NCBI GenBank assembly: GCA_025451075.1 | Contig: JANWLA010000025.1 | Location: 1 to 64,000 of the forward strand | DNA length: 64,000 bases | Direction of reading: 5' to 3' | Source: Nitrosotalea sp. | GTDB lineage: Archaea > Thermoproteota > Nitrososphaeria > Nitrososphaerales > Nitrosopumilaceae | In this document: piece by piece, positions 1 through 7,566 of the stretch | Numbering within the stretch: the first letter of the stretch is position 1 | Layout: every line of letters begins with the position of its first letter | Notes under the pieces: model-generated | Told to the model about the DNA's origin: nothing | What the model saw: the letters and a program-made list of their open reading frames with translations, nothing else | Databases searched by the model: none | Translations under genes and position numbers: made by a program

Positions 1-143
1 CAAATCTAAACTATGCAAGACTTGCAAAGCATATCGTATGGCTTGAGAAAAAAGGTTTTGTCAAATCAACAGTTAATGATTCCAAAATTAATGTTGGCCT
101 GAGTGAGAAAGGCAGAATATTTGCATCGATGCTTTTAGAATAA
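1..143 (+). CDS. Winged-helix regulator, C-terminal fragment
   Basis: The open frame enters from the left edge (first full codon at base 3) and ends at the TAA at 141-143, giving about 46 residues. The visible part contains LAKHIVWLEKKGFVK followed by GLSEKGRIF, the recognition-helix end and beta-wing of a winged helix with the usual L[ST]xKG wing motif of archaeal HTH_45/PadR-like regulators. The N-terminus is outside the window, so its family and target cannot be fixed. Confidence 0.7.
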   Translation, partial: NLNYARLAKHIVWLEKKGFVKSTVNDSKINVGLSEKGRIFASMLLE

Positions 144-163
144 CAACTGCTTGAACAGTTTGG

Positions 164-400
164 TCATTTATCAAATTCAGTATTGTCATGGTTGAGTTCT
201 TCATACGTCATTCTTCCAGTTTTTTCTAATAAAATTCCTCCAAGTGATGCAGCCATCATGCCATATACAGAAGCAAGTGTGATATCTTTACTTTTATAAT
301 GCTCAAGGTGCCTTTGTAATCTAAGGCATTCATGATAAATTGCCATTTCAAGTTTATTGTTTTCATCCAATGATTCTGATATGTTTTCAAAATTTCTCAT
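164..400 (-). CDS. Small conserved-type hypothetical protein
   Basis: A 78-residue soluble protein that I do not recognise. It is acidic at the start (residues 4-18), has a helical middle with LRLQRHLEHYKSKD, and a short Gly/Ala-containing segment (MMAASLGGILLEKTGR). There is no signal peptide and no Cys motif. It is convergent with the upstream regulator fragment, 20 bp away. The start ATG at 400 is the only good one. Confidence 0.5.
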   Translation of the reverse strand: MRNFENISESLDENNKLEMAIYHECLRLQRHLEHYKSKDITLASVYGMMAASLGGILLEKTGRMTYEELNHDNTEFDK

Positions 401-610
401 TTTATCTAGTCGCCTTTACAGGTTGATCTTGATACTTATACGCTGTTACGCTCTTCATGCCTGTGGTGTGTTTTCAACACTCACTTTTCCGTGTGCGATG
501 GAACCATGAAAATAACTCTAGAGTAGTGGATAGGACATGCTTCTATGTGATGCATTTTTTGGTTCTGGCATACGTGAATTTTTATTGAAAAGTGCAATTT
601 TTCCATGTAT

Positions 611-1126
611 TTATGGTATAACAATTCGCGGTGTACTAACCATGGATTCTTTTCCTAGGGAGTCTATTTCTTTATTGAGCCATGTCCAAAAATTATTTTC
701 AAACCTTCCTGCCCTGTAAGCTTCTGCCATTGCAACAGTAGCAGTGACTGCAATTGGTATGCTGACAAGAGCAGCTGTTCCTGTAACACCTGCATATCCT
801 GAAACAACAGTACCGGCAGTTAGAGTCGCGCTTGCTTTGCTTAAAATCCCGCTAAAAATAGTTGGAATCACAATGTCTCTGCCCCATGCTCCAGTTCTCA
901 GTGTTAGTTCATAGTCTTTGTCTGTTCCAGTTATTAAAATCTCGACATCTCTTATACTGCCGGTAACAAGTGCAAGTTTTCCACCCTTGTGTGCTTTGAT
1001 ACTGTGATAACCATCAAACGTGTCTTCGTGTATTATTTTTAATCCCATCTCTTGTAAATGATTTTTGGCAGCCTTGATCAGTTTCTTGGCATCTATTTTG
1101 TTTAATGTCACTCGCTCTTCTCTCAT
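611..1126 (-). CDS. Hypothetical protein with Gly/Ala-rich membrane segments
   Basis: 171 residues. The first ~85 form a soluble alpha/beta region (KLIKAAKNHLQEMGLKI ... GSIRDVEILITG). Residues about 87-135 are two glycine/alanine-rich hydrophobic stretches (IFSGILSKASATLTAGTVVSGYAGVTG and ALVSIPIAVTATVAMAEAYRAG), resembling the glycine-zipper hairpins of small membrane proteins. The tail is polar. No family recognised. It carries the shared upstream block at 1161-1214, which is also found in front of dps, so co-regulation with stress genes is plausible. Confidence 0.6.
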   Translation of the reverse strand: MREERVTLNKIDAKKLIKAAKNHLQEMGLKIIHEDTFDGYHSIKAHKGGKLALVTGSIRDVEILITGTDKDYELTLRTGAWGRDIVIPTIFSGILSKASATLTAGTVVSGYAGVTGTAALVSIPIAVTATVAMAEAYRAGRFENNFWTWLNKEIDSLGKESMVSTPRIVIP

Positions 1127-1160
1127 TGTTGGTTTAGTGTTGTTAAATCTATTAAGTCAC

Positions 1161-1214
1161 GCTTACACTTGCGTTAGTTTACATGCAAACTTGTCAACAT
1201 CATGGACTAATCTG
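1161..1214 (-). promoter_or_regulatory. Shared upstream block, copy 1
   Basis: Core GCTTACACTTGCGTT (plus-strand reading) at 1161-1175, 35 nt upstream of the minus-strand start at 1126, with a TTAAT-type TATA element between. The outer half (CTTGTCAACATCATGGACTA) matches the copies at 3986 and 7416. Confidence 0.6.
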
Positions 1215-1323
1215 TATGGGAACAAGACACTAAAGTGCGCATTGCATAAATAATTTGACTTGAAATCATATGTATTGTCTATTGATTTAATTTCCAAAAA
1301 CCCAAAGTCCGTGGTAGAAAAAT

Positions 1324-1947
1324 ATGCAAGTTGAGAAATACATGACTGGAACAAATATTTGTGAAAAATGCGGAACAGAAATCAGCAGTATTGAAAACAA
1401 AACAGGGTGCTCAGTTTGTGAAAACGCGTACTTTGACAAAATAAAGGAGAGTTATGTACAAAATCTAAATACATTCAATATGATATCTAGAGATTTATTC
1501 AAAGTTTATTTTGATATGTCTGGCGAGTCGGTAAAATCATACTATGCAATAATGGGTCAGTACTTGGAGATGGAAAAAAGTTTACGCATCTATAATCCAT
1601 ATGGGTATTATCTTCTCACATCATATCAATTCCAGAGAAACAAATTTCTTGGAAATGTGATGCAGAACTTTAGCACGGCGTATTCTAATTTTACAGATAT
1701 TTGGAAAACCAACTTTTCCACCATGTCAAATAACCTTGTCTCCACACTTGAAAATATGAACAGATTTGATAACATCGGTAGTGAAATTATGCATGCTGGG
1801 GAAAGATTAGGTCCTTCACAAAACGATAAAAATTTTATCAAAACAATAGGTGATGTCAATAAAACATACAATGCATACAAAAAGGAAGAAAGAGAAATCA
1901 GGGTAAATAATTCTGAAAATGTTACAAGATTGCCCAAAAAGGAATGA
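1324..1947 (+). CDS. Zinc-ribbon protein with long helical region
   Basis: 207 residues from ATG 1324; a second ATG six codons in (1342) is an equally good start. Residues 11-30 hold two CxxC pairs (CEKC and CSVC) that form a zinc ribbon. The remaining ~170 residues are helical and rich in Tyr, Phe, Asn and Met (SYYAIMGQYLEMEKSL, NVMQNFSTAYSNFTDIWK), which looks like a phasin-like or coiled four-helix arrangement, although no family is certain. No signal peptide is present. It ends 38 bp before the universal stress protein on the same strand and may be co-transcribed with it. Confidence 0.6.
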   Translation: MQVEKYMTGTNICEKCGTEISSIENKTGCSVCENAYFDKIKESYVQNLNTFNMISRDLFKVYFDMSGESVKSYYAIMGQYLEMEKSLRIYNPYGYYLLTSYQFQRNKFLGNVMQNFSTAYSNFTDIWKTNFSTMSNNLVSTLENMNRFDNIGSEIMHAGERLGPSQNDKNFIKTIGDVNKTYNAYKKEEREIRVNNSENVTRLPKKE

Positions 1948-1985
1948 ATCTAGGTGTTTAAAAAAATATGACGTGTATAAATTAA

Positions 1986-2432
1986 ATGATAAAACTAGGA
2001 CCACAAACAAGCTACAAGAACATTCCGGGACTACACATTAGAAATATCCTAGTTCCACTTGATGGATCAAAAAATTCCAAAAAAAGCCTATTAGCTGCAA
2101 TCCATCTTGCAGCAGAACATGAAGCATCTCTTGTTGTCATATATGTAATGCATTCCTCTGAGAAAAAATACAGGAAAGACGATTTTGAAGATGTGCCTCC
2201 TTCTTTTATTATTGAGGCAAAAAAACTTGCAATGGAGAACAAAATATCCTTTGAAAGCAGGATACTGACAGGAGATCCTGGCCATTCAATAGTGGAATAT
2301 GCTCATACTCACCATGTTGATTTGATAGTAATCGGCGCAAGAGGGTTGAGCACCTTTAAAAAAATCTTTTTGGGAAGTGTCTCGCATTATGTGATGCAAA
2401 AAGCAGACATGCCAATTGTTCTTATCAAATAA
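1986..2432 (+). CDS. Universal stress protein (UspA family)
   Basis: 148 residues, the normal length of a single-domain Usp. ILVPLDGSKNSKKSL (about residues 20-34) is the first strand plus helix of the fold. VDLIVIGARGLSTFKKIFLGSVSHYV is the diagnostic G-x2-G-x9-G-S ATP/phosphate-binding loop, and PIVLIK closes the last strand. The family binds ATP or AMP and acts in the cytoplasm during stress. The ~20-residue N-terminal extension is unusual but contains no other good start. A TTTAAAAAAATAT box about 26 nt upstream fits a leaderless transcript. Confidence 0.93.
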   Translation: MIKLGPQTSYKNIPGLHIRNILVPLDGSKNSKKSLLAAIHLAAEHEASLVVIYVMHSSEKKYRKDDFEDVPPSFIIEAKKLAMENKISFESRILTGDPGHSIVEYAHTHHVDLIVIGARGLSTFKKIFLGSVSHYVMQKADMPIVLIK

Positions 2433-2530
2433 TATTCTGACCAAATCACTGCGCTATTTAATCACTGGAACATCATTTTATTCTGTCATCATAAATTCTG
2501 CTCCAAATGAGTTTATTGCAAGTGTCAAAA

Positions 2531-3388
2531 CTAGTAACCTCGTCTAGCCAGCCAGTCTGATATGATCTTGTTTGCAAGCTCATTTGGTTGTATGTCCTGA
2601 CTGCGTGATTGCACGCCCAATCCCTGTGATTTTCTCTTTGACAACCTTAATGAGATATTTTGTTGTAATGCCAGTGACCGTGCCTTTTGCATTATCTTCA
2701 TGTGAGATAAATTTGGGTTATGTGCTAAAACCTTAAGATATCGTTTTTTTGTTTGTGGTTCAAGCTCTGATATTTGTAATGCGATTTTAACTGCTTTTGA
2801 AACATCCGGAATGATTTGATATAACTTTGTTGCATTATCTCTTGAGATTGTTTTTGGTACCAGTTTTTTTAGATTACTTGGCACTCCTGCAAAACCATGA
2901 TACTTTTTGAATGTGGATATTGAAAGCCCTAGTGACTGGGCCGCCTTTGATTTACCCATCTGTTCTGCCAAAAACGCACATGCGTCAGCCATGTCCTTTA
3001 CATTCATGTTTTTGCGATGTATGTTTTCAATAACCGAAGCTGCCTTTGCATCAGGTGTGTCGTACTCTGTTTTTCGGGTCAAGACCAAAACCGGGATCTT
3101 TTTTGCACCCAGTCTTTTCAGGGCAGCCAATCTGCGTTGCCCTGACATCAAAAGATACACGTTTCCATCTTTTTGTACCATTGGAGGATTTTGTAATCCC
3201 TCGTTTTTGATTGACTTTGCTAACTCTGAAATCCCGTCTCGGTCAAGCTTTCTTGCCTGGGCCTCTTTCCAGACCTGAATCTGTCGTACAGGGATCTCCT
3301 TTAAGCGATATGACACCTTTGACATGTATCTTGTTTTTCTACCAGTCCGTTTGGGGATTTGCTTGACTTTTTGTTTATTATTTGTCAA
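2531..3388 (-). CDS. ParB/Spo0J-like N-domain protein
   Basis: 285 residues. Residues ~30-130 are a ParB N-terminal (ParB/Srx) domain: IPVRQIQVWKEAQARK, then LAKSIKNEGLQNPPMVQKDG, MSGQRRLAALKRLGAKKIPV and ENIHRKNMN, corresponding to the GxRR and ENIQR boxes of CTP-binding ParB proteins. A KorB-like helix-turn-helix follows (MGKSKAAQSLGLSISTFKKYHGF). The first 20 residues and the tail are very basic. It stands alone, with no parA partner visible, so a role in segregation is not supported by context; a nucleoid or transcriptional role is equally possible. Confidence 0.8.
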   Translation of the reverse strand: MTNNKQKVKQIPKRTGRKTRYMSKVSYRLKEIPVRQIQVWKEAQARKLDRDGISELAKSIKNEGLQNPPMVQKDGNVYLLMSGQRRLAALKRLGAKKIPVLVLTRKTEYDTPDAKAASVIENIHRKNMNVKDMADACAFLAEQMGKSKAAQSLGLSISTFKKYHGFAGVPSNLKKLVPKTISRDNATKLYQIIPDVSKAVKIALQISELEPQTKKRYLKVLAHNPNLSHMKIMQKARSLALQQNISLRLSKRKSQGLGVQSRSQDIQPNELANKIISDWLARRGY

Positions 3389-3588
3389 CTAGTCATAGTA
3401 TTGTCTGAGTTTTGTAAAAGGCAGTTTGGTTGAATCAGATTCTCTTGTGTGTTATGAATAATTATGTAATAATGAACTATTATCACCTAAAAAATCTGCT
3501 AGAGTTAGAATTTACATACGATATGAAATCTTTGGCGACTAGGACTTCTTTGGATGGATTATTTAAAAAAGGATGAAGGAATGGTGTT

Positions 3589-3948
3589 TCAATTTTTTTC
3601 AGAAAGAATCTTTCCAAGTTTGGCTTCCAACTCTTGACCTGCTTCAATTTTTGCCATCTTGGATTGCCACATCTTTGCAAACGACTCTACTACAGCATCT
3701 GCCATTTTGTCAAGCATTGGACCTGATTTTGCATCAATTCTTTTTCTAATGCGTTCCACTTGGGCTTGATACAATGCATCCATGTATGCACGCTTGTACA
3801 TTCTTGTCATAGAATGATGACCGCTATCACAACCCTCGTGTCCATGAGATGACATTTGACCGCAGCCACAGTCTTTGTGAGACGACATTGAGTCGCAGCC
3901 ACACTTTGCACTGTCTTCCATTCTGCATGATTCGTGTTTATTTTCCAT
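3589..3948 (-). CDS. Cys/His-rich N-terminus, helical C-terminus protein
   Basis: 119 residues. The first 47 hold eight Cys and seven His in short repeats (CRMEDSAKCGCDSMSSHKDC, CGCGQMSSHGHEGCDSGHH), which look like a metal-loading tail. Residues 50-119 are one charged amphipathic region (AYMDALYQAQVERIRKRIDAK). There is no signal peptide, so it is probably cytoplasmic. A metal-buffering role is inference from composition only. The shared block at 3986-4040 sits 38 nt upstream, linking it to the dps promoter type. Confidence 0.6.
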   Translation of the reverse strand: MENKHESCRMEDSAKCGCDSMSSHKDCGCGQMSSHGHEGCDSGHHSMTRMYKRAYMDALYQAQVERIRKRIDAKSGPMLDKMADAVVESFAKMWQSKMAKIEAGQELEAKLGKILSEKN

Positions 3949-3985
3949 ATTGGTTTCACTGCAGTCATTGTTAAAATTAAGAGAT

Positions 3986-4040
3986 GCTCACATTTGTGTC
4001 GTGTTTAGATACGGATTTGTCAGCATTATGGACTAGTCTG
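3986..4040 (-). promoter_or_regulatory. Shared upstream block, copy 2
   Basis: Core GCTCACATTTGTGTC at 3986-4000, then GATTTGTCAGCATTATGGAC and ACTAGTCTG, closely matching copies 1 and 5. A TTAATTTTAA TATA-like stretch (minus strand) lies between it and the start at 3948. The rest of 3949-4247 shows nothing I can interpret. Confidence 0.6.
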
Positions 4041-4247
4041 AGATTAAAGTCAAAGAGGTGAAGATGATGGAAAAAATGGAGATTTACTTGATTTTGGATG
4101 CCATTTGTAAAGCATTTCTAATGCCATGCATTCATTAGTTATCTGTCATGTGCTTAGATCAAGTCTTGCAAACCGTTTTCATAAAGAAACTAACTGAAAG
4201 TTGTATTAAACAACAATTTTGTACCAGTCGTCGTATAACATTGAACA

Positions 4248-4367
4248 ATGACTGAAAAATGTCAGTGTGTAGAATGCAATTGCACCTCTCAGCTTTTTAC
4301 AGCAGATAAAGATGGAAAATACATCTGCTCAATTTGTAGGCTGGGAAAGCACCAGCACAAAGTCTAA
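4248..4367 (+). CDS. 39-residue zinc-ribbon microprotein
   Basis: ATG 4248 to TAA 4367. Cysteines occur as CQCVECNC near the start and CSICRLGKHQH near the end, a treble-clef or ribbon-like C/H set that could hold one or two zinc ions. Tiny proteins of this kind are typical of Nitrososphaerota. A leaderless or near-leaderless start is likely. Function unknown. Confidence 0.6.
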   Translation: MTEKCQCVECNCTSQLFTADKDGKYICSICRLGKHQHKV

Positions 4368-4462
4368 CATGAGAAAATAACTCGTAAAAGTAGCGGATAT
4401 TTAATCCGTCACGTTTGAGTTTTCAGTCATCGTACAATTTTTGAAACTGATTTAAAAAAAGT

Positions 4463-4516
4463 GCTTACACATATGTCTATTTTATTTACATTTTTGTACA
4501 TTAGGATTATAAGAAA
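4463..4516 (-). promoter_or_regulatory. Shared upstream block, copy 3 (orphan)
   Basis: Core GCTTACACATATGTC at 4463-4477, preceded on the minus-strand downstream side by a TTTAAA TATA-like run. No full gene follows. Only a 9-codon minus-strand ORF (4401-4430, ATG to TAA) begins at the expected leaderless distance, so this copy may drive a short RNA, a leader peptide or a lost gene. Confidence 0.45.
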
Positions 4517-4538
4517 TCGGAAGGCATTCTAGCAGATC

Positions 4539-4655
4539 ATGGGTCTTTTAGCATGCAAAAAATGTAGAAATGTATTCACTGATACTGTTGATACTGTACG
4601 GGCAAGTCCTGCCAAATGTCCTGTCTGTGGTGAAACAAATAGTGAGCGGATCTAA
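4539..4655 (+). CDS. 38-residue zinc-ribbon microprotein
   Basis: ATG 4539 to TAA 4655. Two pairs, CKKC (residues 6-9) and CPVC (27-30), are spaced as in a rubredoxin-like zinc ribbon, with a polar linker between them. There is no other domain. It follows the orphan copy of the shared block, but on the opposite strand. Function unknown; zinc binding is a confident reading of the motif. Confidence 0.65.
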   Translation: MGLLACKKCRNVFTDTVDTVRASPAKCPVCGETNSERI

Positions 4656-4784
4656 TTTCCATGTTTTGAGGTATAGCACAGAGAATTAGTCGACAAATGT
4701 AGGTTTGACTACAGAGAATTTGTATCAATGATTTTACGTCTCAGATTAATTCTTTTGATGGCCAAAACTTGTGAGGTTCTATCC

Positions 4785-4943
4785 TCAATCTCCCCCGCCA
4801 GTATCGCATCCACATAATCCAAACTCATCAATTTTGTTATCACAAACTCCACACTCTTCATTAAACTGTACATCCCATGGCTCTTTTGAATAAAGACGGA
4901 GGTGCTCGTTGATCTCTTTTGGAACAACATTTTTGGCGGACAA
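4785..4943 (-). CDS. 52-residue Cys-motif microprotein, TTG start
   Basis: TTG at 4943 to TGA at 4785-4787. The product reads SAKNVVPKEINEHLRLY..., then CGVCDNK (residues 31-37) and LCGCDTGGGD at the end, giving a CxxC plus CxC pair. It starts one codon after the stop of the ribbon gene at 4947-5066 and is in the same frame. A longer open frame over the same bases (4709-4930) lacks any motif and is taken to be a shadow. Confidence 0.55.
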   Translation of the reverse strand: MSAKNVVPKEINEHLRLYSKEPWDVQFNEECGVCDNKIDEFGLCGCDTGGGD

Positions 4944-4946
4944 TTC

Positions 4947-5066
4947 CTACTCTTCCCAGTTATCCAGTAATTTCAGACAATTGTTGCATATGGGATATCC
5001 ATTGTCATCATGATATTCTGTTTTGCATCTTTTGCAGATTTTTGGTTTTAGTGTAATTGTTTGCAA
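4947..5066 (-). CDS. 39-residue zinc-ribbon microprotein, TTG start
   Basis: TTG 5066 to TAG 4947-4949. It contains CKRC (residues 11-14) and CNNC (27-30) separated by TEYHDDNGYPI, a classic two-knuckle zinc ribbon. It is immediately followed, in the same frame after one sense codon, by a second small Cys-motif ORF. The two could be a coupled pair or one interrupted two-ribbon protein. Confidence 0.6.
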   Translation of the reverse strand: MQTITLKPKICKRCKTEYHDDNGYPICNNCLKLLDNWEE

Positions 5067-5102
5067 ATTATACCGCATTCAAGTGTTTTAAAAAATGAAG
5101 AT

Positions 5103-5612
5103 TTACTTTTCATCTAGGAATGCCCTTAGCATCCATGCCATTTTCTCATGTTTTTCCATGAGGTCTGTTAGAAAGTTGTTTGTGCCCATATCGTGGTGTT
5201 CTGATGCACATGTTTCCAGGTCCTTTCTCAAATTTCGAATTACTGCTTCATGATCCTCTAACAAGTTAGACACCATTTGTAGTGCTTCGGGATACTGTTT
5301 TGGCCGTTCTTTGAGGCTTGTCTTGACCAAAAACTCTGTCATTGTGGCAATTGATTTTCCGCCCATTGCTCTACTTCGCTCTGCAACCTGATCCAAGATA
5401 TCATCGAGTTGTCCATATTGTTCATCAAAAAACTTGTGAAGTTCACTAAAATTTGGACCTGTGACATTCCAATGGTAATTTCTGGTCTTTGTAGATAAGA
5501 CAAACTCGTCTGCAAGTACTTTGTTTAGAATCTCAACAACTGCTACTTGGTTTTTTTCCAAAAGTCCAATAGTTGACATTCCAGTCCTCATTGTCTTTGT
5601 TTGTAATGTCAT
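5103..5612 (-). CDS. dps: Dps-family ferritin-like protein
   Basis: 169 residues, full length for Dps. NYHWNVTG (His47), LHKFFDEQ (His59) and DQVAERSRAMGG (Asp74, Glu78) reproduce the spacing of the inter-subunit ferroxidase ligands (His-x11-His-x14-Asp-x3-Glu). The family forms a dodecameric shell that oxidises ferrous iron with peroxide and stores it, protecting DNA. It carries the shared upstream block 35 nt before the start, with ATTAAAC as TATA element. The N-terminal tail is short, so direct DNA binding is not assured. Confidence 0.93.
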   Translation of the reverse strand: MTLQTKTMRTGMSTIGLLEKNQVAVVEILNKVLADEFVLSTKTRNYHWNVTGPNFSELHKFFDEQYGQLDDILDQVAERSRAMGGKSIATMTEFLVKTSLKERPKQYPEALQMVSNLLEDHEAVIRNLRKDLETCASEHHDMGTNNFLTDLMEKHEKMAWMLRAFLDEK

Positions 5613-5646
5613 TGAATTTAGTATGCATTCATTTCAATTAAACGGT

Positions 5647-5700
5647 GCTTACATAATTGTCATTTTCACTTACTAGTTTGTAGTTTTTTTACTAGAACAG
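5647..5700 (-). promoter_or_regulatory. Shared upstream block, copy 4 (dps promoter)
   Basis: Core GCTTACATAATTGTC at 5647-5661, 35 nt before the dps start. The outer half (TACTAGTTTGTAG) is more diverged than in copies 1, 2 and 5. The minus-strand TATA-like element (GTTTAAT) lies between the core and the start. Confidence 0.6.
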
Positions 5701-5746
5701 ATTTAGATAAAAATTACAAGTTGTAGTTTGTGATCCCAACACATAA

Positions 5747-6949
5747 GTGCAAAGAATGACTAAAGGGAGACAAGCAAAAATGAATTCGCCACAAATTATT
5801 TATGCACATTTAAAAGAAGTCCGAGATTTTCAGATAAATAAAATACTAGCCAAAGCAACTCTCATTGATTCTTCTCATGTCGTCTCCAAAGTAATTGGAG
5901 TTTTAATAAATTCAAATTCTTATGATGCGTTTTGTATGGACGGTAAAGATGTACTGACAATAGGTGTTCGAGATCTTTTATCTGCAAAAGATGTTGAAAA
6001 CATGAAAGTCAAACCGTTATTGCGAAAGATCCAGTCTTTGTCTAAAAATGACACAGTGGAAAAAGCAGCGGCAATTTTATCTCATTATAGAATGCGTTCA
6101 GTTCCAATAGTTGAAGACAATCAGATAATTGGAGTTGTTAACATAAAAGACATTGTTGAGCTTTTGCACAAACAGAATCTGAAATGGATGTCAGTTAATG
6201 ACATACTCACGCCAGATCCGATTACAGTGAAAAGCAATGACTCTATTGCAACTGCAAGAAAAATCATGATTACAAAAAAAATAGACCACCTACCAGTAAT
6301 CAAAGGCGGAAAAGTTTCGCATGTCCTGACTTCGATGCATCTATTGCAGGTGGTAAAGCCTGGGGAAAAAATAGGAATGGGGTTGCGAGGAGTACAATTG
6401 ATGAAAAAATATGAGTCAGAAATTGGAAACATTGGCAGTTCACGTATTCCTAATCTTGATACTCATGCACCGCTTAGTACCGTGATAGAATCAATGTTAA
6501 AAAATGATGCATCATGTTGCCTGCTTACTTTGTGGGACAATGTCCATGGAATAGTAACCTACAAGGATATCGTCAACATATTGGAATCAAAAATACAAAG
6601 TGAGACCCCTTTGTATATTGTCGGCCTTCCTGAAGATTATTCCAGCGCAGAAATTGTCAAGACAAAGTTTGATAAAATAATACGTAATCTCAGCAAGGTG
6701 TATCCAGAAGTAGAATCGGCAAAGGCATCAATTAAGACAATACACAATCCTGCAAGCAATAGGCCACACTACGAAGTAGGTGTCAGAATCATAACTCCAT
6801 ACAAGACCTACAATTATGCTGAGATGGGATGGGATCTCTCAAAGATCTTCGATACTCTGGGAGGCAAAGTAATTAGAAACTTGGCTCAGCACGGCAAGAA
6901 ACGTTGGAAAACCTCGATTAGAAAAATGGACATGAAGGATATTTTCTAG
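5747..6949 (+). CDS. Four-CBS-domain protein with basic C-terminal domain
   Basis: 400 residues from GTG 5747; ATG 5756 or 5780 are alternative starts. CBS units are visible at roughly 20-80, 87-140 (MRSVPIVEDNQIIGVVNIKDIVELL), 150-205 (KIDHLPVIKGGKVSHVLT) and 230-285 (CCLLTLWDNVHGIVTYKDIV). CBS pairs bind adenine nucleotides. The last ~110 residues (PLYIVGLPEDYSSAEIVKTK ... AQHGKKRWKTSIRK) form an alpha/beta domain with a strongly basic end, in overall design like ribosome- or RNA-binding HPF-type domains. Some archaeal CBS proteins act in 30S dimerisation; membership here is inference. Confidence 0.8.
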   Translation: MQRMTKGRQAKMNSPQIIYAHLKEVRDFQINKILAKATLIDSSHVVSKVIGVLINSNSYDAFCMDGKDVLTIGVRDLLSAKDVENMKVKPLLRKIQSLSKNDTVEKAAAILSHYRMRSVPIVEDNQIIGVVNIKDIVELLHKQNLKWMSVNDILTPDPITVKSNDSIATARKIMITKKIDHLPVIKGGKVSHVLTSMHLLQVVKPGEKIGMGLRGVQLMKKYESEIGNIGSSRIPNLDTHAPLSTVIESMLKNDASCCLLTLWDNVHGIVTYKDIVNILESKIQSETPLYIVGLPEDYSSAEIVKTKFDKIIRNLSKVYPEVESAKASIKTIHNPASNRPHYEVGVRIITPYKTYNYAEMGWDLSKIFDTLGGKVIRNLAQHGKKRWKTSIRKMDMKDIF

Positions 6950-6995
6950 TCTATCCTAAACTTTAATCAGAAAAATATCAATCTAGGAAAGTCGT

Positions 6996-7382
6996 TTATT
7001 TACGAGATTTTTCTTTTTCCAATGCCGCAAGAATTTTCTTTAAAATAATTATTTCTTGTTCTAGATGTCCATTTTTATCCTTCAATCCGTCATTTTCATC
7101 AGCTAATTTATTTTTGATTTTAGTTAATTCTTTAATTTCATAATTTATGCCAGCAATTTCTTTTGAGAATTTTTTAATATCTTTTTTTAAGAAGGAACTA
7201 CTTTTAGTATGTGTGGTATTTTGTTTATCAAGTGCAACATTTTGTCTATCATGCATCAACTCTCTCTTTCTTAGTTGTTGTAAATACCATGGAAGCTCGT
7301 CCTTGTTAGATAATAGAAACTTTGCCAGTTTCGAATTGGACAAATCTTTAACCTGATTCCATTTAGGGCATGAATGCGTCAT
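6996..7382 (-). CDS. Coiled-coil hypothetical protein
   Basis: 128 residues. The first ~45 are globular (WNQVKDLSNSKLAKFLLSNK, WYLQQLRKREL). From about residue 60 to the end there is one long heptad-patterned coiled coil (IKKFSKEIAGINYEIKELTK ... GHLEQEIIILKKILAALEKEK). No signal peptide or membrane segment. It has its own copy of the shared upstream block at 7416-7470, with the start 34 nt away. Function unknown; an oligomeric scaffold or regulator is possible. Confidence 0.65.
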   Translation of the reverse strand: MTHSCPKWNQVKDLSNSKLAKFLLSNKDELPWYLQQLRKRELMHDRQNVALDKQNTTHTKSSSFLKKDIKKFSKEIAGINYEIKELTKIKNKLADENDGLKDKNGHLEQEIIILKKILAALEKEKSRK

Positions 7383-7415
7383 AATACGTTATTGTCGGTA
7401 ATGATGTTAAGCCAC

Positions 7416-7470
7416 GCTTACATTTATGTCCATTTTGTATACAAGTTTGTTAATGCCATGAACTAGTTCT
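7416..7470 (-). promoter_or_regulatory. Shared upstream block, copy 5
   Basis: Core GCTTACATTTATGTC at 7416-7430, then ACAAGTTTGTTAATGCCATG and AACTAG. The start of the coiled-coil gene is at 7382, with GTTAAC as the minus-strand TATA-like element between. Confidence 0.6.
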
Positions 7471-7566
7471 AATAAAAAATTAAGAAAAGGAGTTTTATAT
7501 GTGTTAAACAGGATATTTCAACAACAAAAACGATAAATTTTAAATCAAATTGGCACAAGGTTTTGT

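Noticed and set aside
537..719. Plus-strand 60-codon ORF
   Set aside because: Opposite to the 171-residue gene and its end; no motif, no promoter.
1626..2285. Minus-strand ORFs across the zinc-ribbon and UspA genes
   Set aside because: UspA is certain on the plus strand; these are shadows of it and its neighbour.
2531..3388. ParB as marker of a chromosome origin or plasmid partition locus
   Set aside because: No parA, no parS-like repeated palindromes and no initiator gene in the neighbourhood.
4709..4930. 73-codon minus-strand ORF with ATG
   Set aside because: It has no motif and overlaps the 52-codon ORF with C-x2-C and C-x-C pairs in another frame; treated as a shadow.
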